A stretch of DNA of 64,000 nucleotides from Prunus persica (GCF_000346465.2 NC_034009.1:33769251-33833250), one strand, 5' to 3'. Counted from the first letter of the stretch, positions 46,633-58,418 are shown. The notes: generated from the letters alone by a model not told the origin. Translations and numbers: made by a program.

Positions 46633-47671
46633 CTATAGACTTTATTTTTGTGTATTCTGTATAATTCCTTCTTCATAATCGTAGTTGTTCAGTGTGAAAT
46701 ATATAGATCATGAATGTGTTCTGTGGGCATTATGCCCTTGTATAATACATTGTTCCCACCGGTGTTTCTGATGTCTCTCTGCCATATCATCTGTATAACG
46801 TTGCTTCTCTTTTCCAACACTCAGATGTTGTATGGTTTCACTGCCCTCTCCTCTGTATAGAAGGAGAGGGTTGGGAGGCTCTTTAATTGCATGATGATCG
46901 ATATTTGTTCTTGGTACTTTTTGTTCTGTTGGAGGTGGCATTTTGTTGAACGATGCTTTTTCTTTTTTCTTTTTACATGTTGCTGCCCTGTTTATGATTG
47001 TTAACTAATAATATTGATGGAAAATACAGAAACTTTTTTACCTGTCGGACTAAAAGGATTGATTATTATATATTGAAACAACAATAAATATGCTGATCAT
47101 TACTTTGTTCATCTTTATCCATCGTTTCTGTAGGTTTAACCAACAAGTGAGGTCAACTCCACGAGCCGTGATCTTGGGGACAAATCTCTTAAAAAAAATT
47201 CGGTCTGAGAAGACTGGACCTTATACCAATCAACTTTTCTTTAAATTCACTTAAAAGTCTTGTTGCCATTGATGACGGAATGAAAGGTACATCACATATT
47301 TCAAATATGCGGGCAAAAGGGCAATGATGACTTCGAAGACAAATTCCAGAGAAAATCCTGTGCAATATACATTGCATACACATATGGTCTTTAGTAAAGA
47401 AAGGAAATCTATGTAGGAGGCCAACTTGTTAGGCTTTCCGTTCTGTTTCAAGCACTACATGCATGCAAGAAACATGGTAAGTCATCCATCGGGTGTGACA
47501 AATAAAGAACCAATTTTGTTTAAACACCACCATACTTTCAGATATATTAGGATTTGTTGCTGACGGTTGCCAAATGCATCTTTGAGTTTGAGGGTTAGAA
47601 ATTCAAAAACCATAACCTGCACTGCAGCATAGAGTTTTTAGGGGTTGGATTTGCAGCTAGCTTAAAATCAC
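46633..47671. other. 3' UTR of the TPR gene and spacer
   Basis: The first 200-300 bases are probably 3' UTR. Overlapping minus-strand frames at 47189-47451 show no family I recognise. The final part is the promoter side of the small-peptide gene. Confidence 0.35.
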
Positions 47672-47956
47672 ATGGGAACAGTAGCAGGAACAGGAAGCTC
47701 AGCAAAGCACATGTTATGCATGATGATCATGTCCGTTATGATGATTATGCCCACAAGAGCAACCGCGGCACCTTCACCGTCGGCCCCATCACCATCATTT
47801 GTTGCTTTCCAACAACTGAAAGAGCAGGGGCAGCAGCAGGGAGCGGACAAACACCACTATGAGGCACGGACGTCGAAAATATTTCTTCAAGACTACGGCA
47901 TTTGGAATCCAACACCTTATTATGGTAGGGGCGACATGGCTCCTATTCCCCACTGA
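47672..47956 (+). CDS. Putative secreted peptide precursor, 94 residues, family not recognised
   Basis: I do not recognise this gene. The 94-residue product has the layout of a plant peptide-hormone precursor. A hydrophobic N-terminal segment (MLCMMIMSVMMIM, residues 14-26) is followed by TRATAAP, a plausible signal-peptidase site. A variable, Pro/Ser/Gln-rich spacer follows. The last 21 residues begin DYGIWNPTP, contain YYGRGD and end APIPH at the stop. A DY at the start of a C-terminal block is the usual tyrosine-sulfation signal in PSY, CIF and RGF peptides, and the prolines could be hydroxylated. No cysteines lie in the last two thirds. The start could be the first Met or Met14. The frame is intact and isolated, and no TATA box was fixed. 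It could be a chance frame, but the signal peptide plus conserved-looking C-terminus argues against that. Confidence 0.6.
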   Translation: MGTVAGTGSSAKHMLCMMIMSVMMIMPTRATAAPSPSAPSPSFVAFQQLKEQGQQQGADKHHYEARTSKIFLQDYGIWNPTPYYGRGDMAPIPH

Positions 47957-48752
47957 TAATTATATTCTCTGCACTTACAAAGTTTCTTCTATCATTAAGT
48001 TTTGTCCAGAACACAAATAAACAAAGTCGTTTCACACTTTATTGTTTATTCGTTGCAAAGTATGATTAATAAAAAAATTTCTTTTGTTCCTACGCCGCTA
48101 TGTCGTACTAAATCATGAACGCATAATTGATGACAAATTGGTATTCACCTTTTGAATTGAAAGAAATTATTGATATTTCTGTTAATCAAGTCAACCTATC
48201 ATCTGTAGAGCAAGAAAATAAAACTAAATTGTAGGGGGAAAGGAGCAAAAATAACCTGACAAACAAATACATTACACATATGCTTTGTAGTAAATTATAG
48301 AAACAAAGTATTATTATCCATGCTTTGTAGCAAATCTTCACCTTGTGCTACATTAAACATTTGACTGTAAAGAACTCGATGCATGTCCTCCTATCTACCA
48401 TTACCGACCATAAACATCAGAACCCAACCTTTCCGAGCACAAAATTTTCTCAATCACAACTTATATTCTACACTGCTAAAACTCGAGGCAGTCAGGATGG
48501 AGCATACATCGCCTCACTTAACATCGTTGGTCGTAGATTACGGCATGTGTTAGTACTAGTTTGTGCTGCAAAAAGTGCAGGCTCAAGCGATGCCACTGTC
48601 TTGACTATTAATCTAGTACTCTGTCTTACCTATAAGAAAATAACTAAACAAACTAATTAATATAAAGCATACTTCTAGAAACAGCCTGATTTAAAGCAAT
48701 AATAGTGATGCAATTCCAATTACCTAGAGATACAACTTCATGATCAACACAA
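47957..48752. other. Spacer between peptide gene and LTV1
   Basis: AT-rich; no supported gene. The portion near 48752 is the likely LTV1 3' UTR. Confidence 0.4.
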
Positions 48753-50949
48753 TCACATAAGATGAATAGAAGAAGGGCCAGATATAGCAGCTACTCTCTG
48801 AGCATGCTGTGCTTCACCCTTGTAAAGTTCCTTTATTTCTTTCTTGGTACGGCGTGCTACACGCCTCTCCTCCTTGACAGCAGCCTGCACGCACAAAACT
48901 TCAAATCATCATCAAAGAACCCACAGAACTTACCAACAAAACAACATAAGAAAAGAAAAAAAACAAGGCACATTTTCTCAAATTTATCAAATATCAAAAC
49001 CAGTAGCTTTGAGTTATGCGGATGCAAAGTCATTTACTTCCAGTTTTGCCTTAAAATGGCAGTTTCTGGATTTTAACTATCATAAGGTGTCATGTAAATC
49101 TTTCATTAGTTATAAAGGATTGGTAATCTACGCTGGATCAAATGGCATCCTCAAGATAAGCAAAAAGAATAGCAGACTAACGCATGTATACCTTTCGCTC
49201 TTTCTTCTCCTCCTTTGACTCCATACCATGTTGCTTCCTTTTCTGCTGCTCAGTTTTCAAGGCACCTATATCTTTCACCTTCTCTGTAGCAGGTTTTTTA
49301 TGAGGCAAGAAGTCCACAGGCAGCCTCTCTTTCCCTCGAAGGGTTATCACATGATTGGCAGAACCCAAGGCTCCAGAAATGGTTTCAGAAAGCTTCTTCC
49401 TTCTAGCTACTCCTGGAGCTTCGATTTTCCCAGGGTGGTTATCAAGATTTGAATATGTAGAAACAATGGTCTCACAGTCCCACACTTCTGATTCATCACT
49501 AGATTCCTCCACAATGACCAGGTCTGCATCTTTATCTTCATTCTCATATTTCTCAGCATACTCGGCACAGCGCCGAATAACCTCACTAGCAGAGTCCACT
49601 AGCTCTTTCGTTTTTACTGTCTCATTATCACGCAGCAAATCTGCAGGGGCCTTATAACCGCCGTCCAGTTCTAAGTCATCCCTCGCATGGCCATTCAGGG
49701 TGGCATGTTTGAGCTTCTCTGCAAGGGTCTCATCTTCTTCAGCTACATAGCCATAATCATCATCATTGTCGTCATCACTGGCATATTCCTGACTCACAAG
49801 CTGTTTTTAACAGAGATACAAAAGAAGAATTGAAGAAACAAAATTACATCATGAGACTAAAACTATAAAGTTTACAGAGCATAACTAAATATAGCTAGAA
49901 AATAACTCACTAAATCAAATTGCTCGTCCAAGAGGCGATGAACTCGTGGCTTATCAGCCACAGAGTTATCCTTTGCTCCCTCAACGTTATTTGTTCCAAC
50001 TCCGTTTGTTTCATTTCTCACATTTTTGTTCTCAGATTGCTCAACAATATTTTGCCCATTATCTACACACATATCCTCCTCCTCCTCCTCCTTTTCTGCG
50101 GGAAGGTTAGCCTGAACAACGAAATCTTCTTCCAAGTCCTCAATATCAGAACCAAACCGTGAAAGATCACTATCATCAAGCAATGCAGATACTTCTGGAT
50201 CAGCCGCTTTCTGAAGCCTTACATTAACCGTCTTAGAAGCCACACTGTAAATCACCTTCTCATTCGGAGCCTCATTTTCAGAAATGCGCACTCTTGAAGC
50301 ATCATATGCCTGAAACCCACAACACACTCTTTCTAAGTATTAAAAATTAATAATAATCCACCACTTGACTTGGTATAGCTGAAAAACGAAACAGACATAA
50401 AATTTCTATTTTTTTTCTCATTCTCTTTCATTTTCCTTTTCCTTAACTTTCTCACAAGCTAAACAGAACATAAGCAATCGATACGTCACCAACCTTTACA
50501 TCATGAGGAAGCTGATCGAGCTTAGCTTTGGAATTGTGATAAACTGTAGAAGTACTCCTAATCTCCCTCATATGTAGCAAGTAGTTGTAACCGTCGTCAG
50601 GAAACCCTAGCTCCAGAATCTCCCTCCTAACGAGGTCCGGCAATGGCTGAGGTGCTGATGGCGCCGCCGAGTACCCGGAAACTTGACCATAGTCCTGCCC
50701 ACCGCCGTCATCCTCAGGTGCATCAGCGAATATCGAATTGGGATCGTCGTCGTCTCCGCCGGCACCGGAGGCGTCGTGAGGATTATCTTCAGGGAATAAG
50801 GCATCAACGGGGTAGCTGCTGTTGTCAACTCGGATAAAGACTCGGTCGCTGCCGGGTGAGTCATCGTAGTTGGGATCGGACGAGTCTCGGGCGAGTAATT
50901 GGAAGGTCGCCGACTTTTTCTTGTCGATGAATTTCTTCTTTCTGCCCAT
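48753..50949 (-). CDS. LTV1: LTV1 homolog, 40S ribosomal subunit biogenesis factor
   Basis: Conserved assembly factor for the small ribosomal subunit; it binds the pre-40S head and is needed for its maturation and export. Four exons (minus strand): 50494-50949, 49911-50309, 49192-49800 and 48753-48884, all phase 0, giving 531 residues. The N-terminus MGRKKKFIDKKKSATFQLLARDSSDPNYDD is the conserved LTV1 start. GFPDDGYNYLLHMREI and the acidic LLDEQFDLLVSQEY region follow, and a basic C-terminal helix with KEERRVARRTKKE and ELYKGEAQ. Acidic runs (EKEEEEED, DDDNDDDYGY) lie between. It is divergent from the DUF726 gene at 51641 and probably shares the 690-bp promoter region, which has a CACGTG box at 51158-51163. 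Confidence 0.92.
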
Positions 50950-51640
50950 TTTGTTTCTTCACCGAAGACGTGAAGTGCCCTGAGACTGAAACTGGTGTGA
51001 TAAAACCCTATCGATGTTTCTGTTCTGTATAAACCCTCAACGGCCTTGGGTCGAACACAAATGGCCCAAATTCCAAATCCCATTTCCTTGGGCTAATTTT
51101 GAACCGACCCAAAGTCACAATGAAAAAAAAGCCCCAGACAAAATTACTCATTAATGCCACGTGTCGGTAGCAGGAGTCTCAATCTCCCCGGTGTCCCGCG
51201 GAAAAAAACGACCGTTACAGCAAATTCGGTGTCTCGTTGGAGTGTTGAAAAGGTCAGAGGATTTAGGCTCTCGGTCTTCCCCCCTTCCCTGAGACCATCA
51301 GAGAGAGAGCACAGACAGCAGATTGTTAATATTTTGTTATTAATGTTATATGTCAGTAGTTAATTAGTTGTTAAGAGGAATAGGCGGGAGAATTAGTTAA
51401 TGGGATTATAGGATAATCTTTCGTCACACTGTCTATAAAGAAAGAAGGGGGTCTTGTTGCCTGTGTGGATAATCTTTCTTTGTGTAATTTCAACACAATT
51501 AATTAAATTCGCTGCTATTATTACTATACTGAATGAGCATATATCGGTCGGTTAAATTGAAACCCTCGTTTTGGTCTGCAAATTTGAATCTTGTGCGTTT
51601 CCGATGCTCTGCGAGTTTGAAAGTAAAACCGTCAGCAAAT
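50950..51640. promoter_or_regulatory. Bidirectional intergenic promoter region with LTR-like insert
   Basis: Separates the divergent LTV1 and DUF726 genes. It has a CACGTG G-box at 51158-51163. The part from about 51324 (TGTTAATATTTTGTTATTAA) to about 51530, with TATAAAG near 51435, looks like a copia-type LTR by style, but I found no matching target duplication, so that reading is weak. An ATG at 51533 is in frame with the DUF726 gene. Confidence 0.4.
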
Positions 51641-54600
51641 ATGGAAGCACCGATTCTCACGCCGACGCATAAATACGCAGCGGGAGCTCTGTTCGCGCTG
51701 GCGCTTCACCAGTCTCAGATACACCAAGCTCGGCCATCAACTCCTCCTTTACCTTCTCTTGAAAAAGAGACCATCAGCGAAGGTGCGAGCATCGGCAAGA
51801 CCGTCTCGGTTTCGGACAATTCCGACCTTTGGATCCACGAGAATTCTGGTTTGATTTATCCCGTTTTCCGGTACTTTTTCAATTAAATTACTCAGACTCA
51901 TCCTTTTGTTTTAATCAATCGTGCATTTTCCTCGGCAGCTAGCTCTGTTTTGTTTGATTGAATTAGGGCCAGTGGCGTTGGGCTTCATGATTTTCTTGGT
52001 TGAATTTCAGGTTTTTAGGAGTGGATGAACAATCCTGGAAGGGGATAAAGGAAACTGCAGGATCTTCGTCACAAGTTAGGCATCATGTAGGAGCGGTGTG
52101 TTTTCTTCCTCTTATGAAATTCAGACACATCATTTTTCTGGGTTGATTTTATTTACTTTTTGGCTCACCTTTTTTATTTTATTTTTCTCTCTGGCTGCAC
52201 CCTTTTGTGTGTTCCTCTGTTTTATTAATTTTGTTTGTGTTATTTCAGTTGATGACCTTACTATCAGAGGGAACTACTGATGGGCCTTCTTCGGAAAAAA
52301 CGGACAAGGAATGCGCTTTGACAAAAACCGTTGATGCCATGGCTCTTAGTGAGGAAGAGTCTTCTGTTCATTCAGCAGAAAACCCTGTGGATTCTGAATA
52401 TGAAGCTAAATGCCGCGAAAGATATGAAGTTCCTGAGACGAAACCGGTGTCTGAGGTTTCTGCAAAGCCTTATGAGATTATAAAGAGGACAAGTTCTCAG
52501 TCATCCACTGAAGAAAAAGTACCAGATGTATCTGAATCCCTTGAGGAACCTGTGGAAGAGGGAAACCTGATCAGTTACGAGAGGAAAGTAACTGTTCTTT
52601 TTGCACTTCTTTCAGCCTGTGTGGCAGATAATACTGAAGATGGCAATAAATGTTCCGAAGTACGGAAGGGTTATGATGCTCGACACCGTGTGGCATTGCG
52701 GCTGCTGGCAGCGTGGCTTGGGGTTGAGTGGCTAAAAATGGTCTGTATATTGATATTATTTTTTTTTACAAGCTTCCTTTTGTATATGAGTTGTGCCTTA
52801 CATATCTGCCTTTTGATGAATATCTATCTACCCTCTATGCTTCAAAATAAATAATCAAACTGATAAATAAGTAAAAAGAAAATAAAAAACATGTAGAGCC
52901 ATCTATGAGGAACTTCTATTCTGCAGGAAGTTATGGAGGTGATGGTTGCTTGTTCTTATATGGCTTCAATAAAAGAAGTTACTAATGAAGACAAAACAAA
53001 AACTTCAGAAATCTCATGGGAGGAAATGAAGCGGGGAGGTATGATTGGTGCAGCTGCTTTAACTGGAGGAACCTTGATGGCTATCACTGGAGGTATCAGA
53101 TCTGTCAACTTCAAAAGAGCAGATGTCTCTCCTGTGATGCAATTTTATGATAAAACTAGTAGTGTTTAATTTGTTGTTGACTTTCATTTTACCACAGGCC
53201 TGGCTGCTCCTGCAATTGCGCAGGGATTGGGTGCTCTAGCTCCTGCATTAGGTGGTATTATCCCTGCAATTGGAGCAAGTGGCTTCGCTGCTGCAGCAAC
53301 TGCCACAGGGTCTGTTACTGGCTCTCTTGCTGTTGCTGCATCATTTGGAGGTGCAAAAGTGGTTTTTTTCCCTCTAATATTCTGTGTTTAGTTAGACTGG
53401 GGACATCATTTCCTAATGAAATAATTGGAAGCAAAACCTTTTCTTGGCTAATAACTAAGAAAGATGAACATGAATACTGGAAAAGGCATGAGGAAGTATT
53501 GAATTTTGTGCTAAAATCCAAGTTTTAAAGCAAGTGGTTGTTTTCAAAGCACATTAAAAAAAACCACCATTGTATAGATTCTATCTTTCAAATTTAAAGA
53601 GAAAAAAGAGTATGAAGTGATACTCAGCTACTTGTTCTTCGGGAATCTCAGCTGCTGGAGCTGGACTTACGGGGAACAAAATGGCTAGAAGGACTGGCAG
53701 CATTGAGGAATTTGAGTTCAGAACAATTGGAAATTATGATCAAGGAGTGAGCTCATTTAGACAAATTATTAATCCATACTTTCCATTTGTTTAGGGGGGG
53801 CAGAAGGGCAGTGGGATTTCTATTAGCATGATGATGTAGTGAGAGATTGAGAATTTATGCTGAGCAGGACCTTTCTCTTTATGAATGAAAATGCTTACCA
53901 TTTACAGCAAACCTCCTTTTCAGCGGCTAGCAGTGGGAATATTGGTTTCTGGACTTGTTTTTGAGGATGAAGATTTTATAAGGCCTTGGGAAGGTCAAAA
54001 TGAAAACTTGGAAAGGTAAAAAAATTCAAATTTATTTCCAGTAGTACAATAAAAAATTGATTTCAAATATATATCCACAATACAAAAACACTGCAATTAA
54101 AGACTGCCTTACATCATGTACTTCCATAACGTTATGAACTGTCACTTCTTGTGATCGACTATTGGCATATTTATGACCAAGATTATTGCAATCTTCCTTC
54201 CATTGATTTGTGATTCTTCACTTGAAAGTTTCTTTCTTTTAAAAGCCTTAGATAGGATCTGAACTATGATGACTGGCTAAGTAATTGATATCAATGTAGT
54301 GAATCTATAGGTATGCCCTCTGGTGGGAGTCTAAGAATTTGATTGCATTGAGCACTGCAATCCAAGACTGGCTTACTTCGAGTACTTCCTGAACCTTATA
54401 AGTATTGCCACCTATTGTGACTAACTATTTGCATATCTATGATTTCATGACCAACACTATTGCAAACTGTCACAGGAATTGCCTTAGAGTTGATGAAAGA
54501 AGGTGCCATGATGACTGTATTAAACACCCTTCTAGCAGCATTTGCTATGCCGGCAACATTAGTTACAGCATCTGATCTTATAGATAGCAAATGGGCAGTT

Positions 54601-56359
54601 GCAGTGGACAGGTAATCTTTCATTTGTTTGGACAGAACTTTAGTGGATGGATGATGGTTTCAAGTTTCCATTTCACATGTCATTCTTGTATTAAGAGGTG
54701 CAGTTTCCAAACATGAGAAGCATAGTGGCTGATTTCTAATGTTTGTTTCAGATAAAGGATGTATGCCACCATCTCACGTGGCATCATTTTCTTTGGTTTG
54801 GTCTGCAGTAGATTTGATTTTTAGGCTATCTGCTCAGTCAGCTACCCGATTAGTCTTTGCTAGCATGGTTATTTCAAATAGTTACCCCATAAAAACTCTG
54901 CAGATGAGAGCAACAAATCCATTCAAGATTTCATTTTCATTAACCTGCCAACAGTCAACTATGTCATGCATAGTTCATCAGTACATGCAATACAACAAAT
55001 TGCATCCTGATATACTGAATGAAGTTAATCGTTTAAAGTGCCAAATTCTTCCTGGCGCTCTCCTCCCCTTATTCTTTTCCTTAGCAAAAGTCTTCCTTGT
55101 AGTAGTGTTTGATTTGTGACAGTTTTCTTCTCATAACTTGCTGTTGAGGTGGCATTTATTGCATGTACATGAAACTGCTATTTTGAGTGTTCATTACTTG
55201 CAGTGGGAAATATGTGAACTTTTAGCATCCCCATTTTCTTGGCCAGATCAGACAAAGCTGGGAAGATGCTTGCTGAAGTGTTGTTGAAGGGACTGCAAGG
55301 AAACAGGTAGAAGAATCTCACATTATAAAAGACATTTTCCCATCTTGCCCTGAAACTCATTTGTATCATTCCCTTAAATCCTCTATGTATGGTCCAGGCC
55401 TGTGACGCTCATAGGGTTCTCACTGGGGGCCAGAGTAGTTTTCAAATGTCTCCAATGCTTGGCTGAGACAGAAGGGGATAATGGTAATCATCACAATGAG
55501 TTCATCCTATTGTGGATAAGTTGAGTGGCAGTGTAATTAAAAATAAATTGAATTTGGCTTCTTCATTTCTTGCAGCTGGTCTTGTAGAAAGGGTTGTTCT
55601 GCTTGGAGCACCAATTTCAATTGAAGAAGAAAACTGGACGGATGCTAGAAAGGTAGTTGAATTCAAAATATATATATATAATAATTACTGGTTTACTAAA
55701 TTCCTATGCAAGTTGTGCTGCTGCACTTGTATCATTCTTACAATACCACTACTAGACCTATTTCCTGTTGCATGTTTTTATTTTTTCCCCAATTATGATT
55801 GTTATCCTATGCAAGTTCTTGCTACCGTTCTTACAAGAACCTACTCTGGCTCGCAGATGGTGGCCGGTAGATTTGTGAATGCTTATTCTATAAGCGACTG
55901 GACACTGGGAATTGCCTTTCGTGCGAGGTACAGGCCATATTTCCTTTGTTTAGTTTTAGCATTACGTATTTTTGAGGGTGGTATATGACTATAAATCAGA
56001 TTAATCAGCTTGCTACTGATCTTAAAAAGCATGAATATAATTTTGACTGGACTGAGGGTGTTTCCCTCGTACAGCTTACTTTCTCAAGGTTTAGGTGGAA
56101 TTCAACCTGTTGATGTTCCTGGGATTGAGAATGTAAGTTCCCTTAGTAAATTCCCAATCTCTTTTTATATTTGCGTTGTGTTAAAGTTGTTTATTTTCCG
56201 AATTGGCATTTTCAGGTTGATGTGACGCAACTTGTTGAAGGCCATTCTTCTTATCTTTGGAAGACAAAACAGATCTTGGAGCAGCTTGAACTTGACTCTT
56301 ACTACCCTGTTTTCAGAACAACACTCAAACCCCAGGAAGATAATAGTTGTGTAAATTAG
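51641..56359 (+). CDS. TMCO4/DUF726 transmembrane and coiled-coil family protein with alpha/beta-hydrolase fold
   Basis: Similar to Arabidopsis At4g36210/At2g18100 and animal TMCO4; function unproven, probably a membrane-associated hydrolase. Fifteen exons: 51641-51870, 52011-52095, 52249-52740, 52927-53092, 53198-53350, 53652-53746, 53924-54015, 54311-54381, 54476-54611, 55247-55306, 55398-55483, 55576-55652, 55857-55927, 56075-56132, 56216-56359; 671 residues. A variable acidic region (about 110-220) precedes a Gly/Ala-rich membrane stretch (about 306-390, GGIIPAIGASGFAAAA). The hydrolase-like core follows, with LIGFSLGARVVF (GxSxG, Ser535) and the family-typical VVLLGAPISIEEENW. The start MEAPILTPTHKYAAGALFALAL matches the family. 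An upstream in-frame ATG at 51533 would add 36 basic, acid-free residues resembling a targeting peptide. Exon 7 has a second acceptor 16 nt upstream that would shift the frame. Confidence 0.88.
54085..54195 (+). repeat. Relict duplicate of exon 8 and its donor side within intron 7 of the DUF726 gene
   Basis: The segment CACTGCAATTAAAGACTGCC onward (from about 54090) aligns with the end of exon 8 and the following intron (CACTGCAATCCAAGACTGGC onward, from about 54353). The similarity continues through GTACTTCC, the CATATTTATGACCAA/CATATCTATG...ATGACCAA part and ATTATTGCAA/ACTATTGCAA. This indicates an old tandem duplication of about 262 bp. The duplicate has lost its upstream part and coding sense, so it is a decayed exon copy. 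Confidence 0.7.
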
Positions 56360-57632
56360 TAGTGTTTCTCATTATTTCAGAGTTTCTCAAACTAAGAAGC
56401 GTAACAAGTGCAAAAAGAGAAAGACAAGCTGAAGCTACTTGAGTTGAGATTATATTTATTATTAGAATTAATTAATTTAATGACATTGATTTCTATAACG
56501 AACGACAGTTGAGATAGATAGATGCCAAATTAGTTGAAGGAACAGGACTCTTGGACACGAAGCCTCCTTTCCACCAACTCCTCAGACATGATTACATTTT
56601 ACCATCAATCAATTCGTTGGTTTTATGTGTTCGCCTCAGTGCTCGAGCCCTCCTCCTCAGTAGTGGCCCAGCGAGCAGTCGGTTCCTTCCTCAGTTTAAT
56701 TATAGAAAAAAGGGTTCAATTATAGCAAGCAAGGCCTAAATTGTTTCTTGAACCTTTGTTCATCTTTTGTCTTCCAGACGGCACTCTATCCAAAGTGTTT
56801 GTGCACTATTATTATTAAAGCATTTTTGGTCTGTTTTTTTGGAGCTTAGTGGGACCAAAATCTGAGTCTTTCATTTGTACTCTTTAATTATGATTGAAAT
56901 TAGTTAAGATGGAGGAGTTGGAATGGAAGCATGATGATGGCAATAAGTTGTCCTCCTATACTATATACATATATGCATCTCAAATATATTGCCAATGCCA
57001 TAGTATATTTACCACAAATGTGATGTGACCCCACCATAACTTTACGCTTGCTTGCTAGTGTTACATAGGTTGTCCAAAATTCCAGGCTTAAAGGGCAAGC
57101 AAAAGACAATAAGTATAGTACTCCCGCGCATGGGCAGGGGAGAGCAGTATTATTTGGTATTAGAGATTTTGATAAGTCAGGGCAACTTAATTAAGTTTTA
57201 ACTAATACCGAATAAAATTGTATTGGTGGCCTGGTATCATTGCACATTGCTTGACTTGTATGACAAATCAGTACCAATTTAAGCTCAACTCAAACCCAAA
57301 GCGATCGACTCAAGAACTAAACAGCTGGTTTGGCCCTAAAGAATATCTCTATAGCCTATACGGCACGCTCCTTCTGCCGGCCGTATATAGGTGGCCGCCT
57401 TGGAGCATGCATGATGTGCAGATGGGGCAGACTATTGCAAGCAATATTAAGCTAATATTGTCCAGGCTGTGGCTGTGTCCGTGGTTGCCAAATTGAAAAA
57501 TATATAGAGTGGTAGGTGGTGGGGACAGAAGTGCGACGTAAGGCATGTCCACTTTCTGTTGCTACCTCTCCTCTTCAAGTTCAAATTAAGAGAGTGGGGG
57601 CAACCTCTAGTTGTCAATAGCACGACTCATAT

Positions 57633-57668
<36 letters not shown>

Positions 57669-57749
57669 ATACACATTCGCATGAGCAGTAACATATACAA
57701 GTACGAATTACCGTGCATCGTCGTTGTAGCGACCGTACGTTCTAAACAC
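56360..57749. other. 3' flank of DUF726 gene and promoter of the glycine-rich gene
   Basis: No gene supported. Includes an AT dinucleotide run at 57638-57666 shortly upstream of the glycine-rich protein gene. Confidence 0.4.
57638..57666. repeat. (AT)n microsatellite
   Basis: Uninterrupted AT dinucleotide run of 29 bp about 85 bp upstream of the chosen start codon of the glycine-rich gene, in the likely core promoter or leader. Confidence 0.9.
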
Positions 57750-58418
57750 ATGGATACAGTAATACTAGTGAGAAGTTTATGGGTCATCTTGTTTATTTCG
57801 ATGGCCATTGTTGATTTGAAAGCTGATAATAATACTACTACGTCTCAAGGCAATGCTACTTCTTCTTCATTAGCTGTTGCTGAAATTCCTTCCGGGGGAA
57901 ATGGACAAGTAAGAAACGAGACTGCTCCTTCTTATACTAATCAAGTTGTTATTAACAACAAAAACAAGCATCAAGGAAGAGGAGGAAGCGGTGGCGGCGG
58001 AGGTGGAGGAGGCTACTCATGGGGATGGGGAGGAGGTGGTGGCGGTGGTGGAGGTGGAAGAGGAAGAGGAGGAGGAGGAGGTGGTGGTGGTGGCGGAGGT
58101 GGTGGAGGTGGCGGGTGGGGGTGGGGAGGAGGAGGAGGAGGGGCTGGTTGGTGGAAATGGGGTTGTGGTGGTGGTAAAGGAAGAGGAGGAAGAAGTGGAT
58201 CAAGAAACCATCATCATTATCATCGTGATCATGATCATGTGTACGGAGGGAAGAGGAGGTTTGATGAGGCTGATTATGCGGTGGGGGAGTTTGCACAGTG
58301 CATGCGCAAAGGGCGGTGTAAAGGCATGAGATTAGATTGCCCTCTTCACTGCGGAGGGCCTTGCTACTATGACTGCCAATATATGTGCAAGGCTCACTGC
58401 AAACGACGTCGTTCCTGA
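57750..58418 (+). CDS. Secreted glycine-rich protein with C-terminal eight-cysteine tail
   Basis: Intronless; 222 residues from the ATG at 57750. An N-terminal hydrophobic signal peptide (MDTVILVRSLWVILFISMAIV) precedes a short Asn/Thr/Ser-rich region with possible N-glycosylation sites (NNTT, GNAT). A glycine-rich block with Trp (GWGWGG, WWKWGC), Arg and long Gly runs follows, then a His-rich link (HHHYHRDHDH). The conserved-looking tail ADYAVGEFAQCMRKGRCKG holds the first cysteines. The tail cysteines follow C-x5-C-x6-C-x3-C-x3-C-x3-C-x3-C-x3-C. Such proteins are usually cell-wall or apoplastic. The frame is open to an ATG at 57681, but starting at 57750 puts the signal peptide at the N-terminus. 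Long minus-strand and shifted frames over the Gly block are artefacts of the GGN repeats. Confidence 0.8.
   Translation: MDTVILVRSLWVILFISMAIVDLKADNNTTTSQGNATSSSLAVAEIPSGGNGQVRNETAPSYTNQVVINNKNKHQGRGGSGGGGGGGGYSWGWGGGGGGGGGGRGRGGGGGGGGGGGGGGGGWGWGGGGGGAGWWKWGCGGGKGRGGRSGSRNHHHYHRDHDHVYGGKRRFDEADYAVGEFAQCMRKGRCKGMRLDCPLHCGGPCYYDCQYMCKAHCKRRRS

Noticed and set aside
47189..47451. Minus-strand frames between the TPR and peptide genes
   Set aside because: Two overlapping frames, no signal peptide, domain or recognisable homology; treated as chance.
57952..58329. Long overlapping frames on both strands across the glycine-rich block (poly-Glu/Val and poly-His/Leu translations)
   Set aside because: They are produced by the GGN/GGA repeat in other frames; only the 57750 frame has a signal peptide and an ordered cysteine tail.
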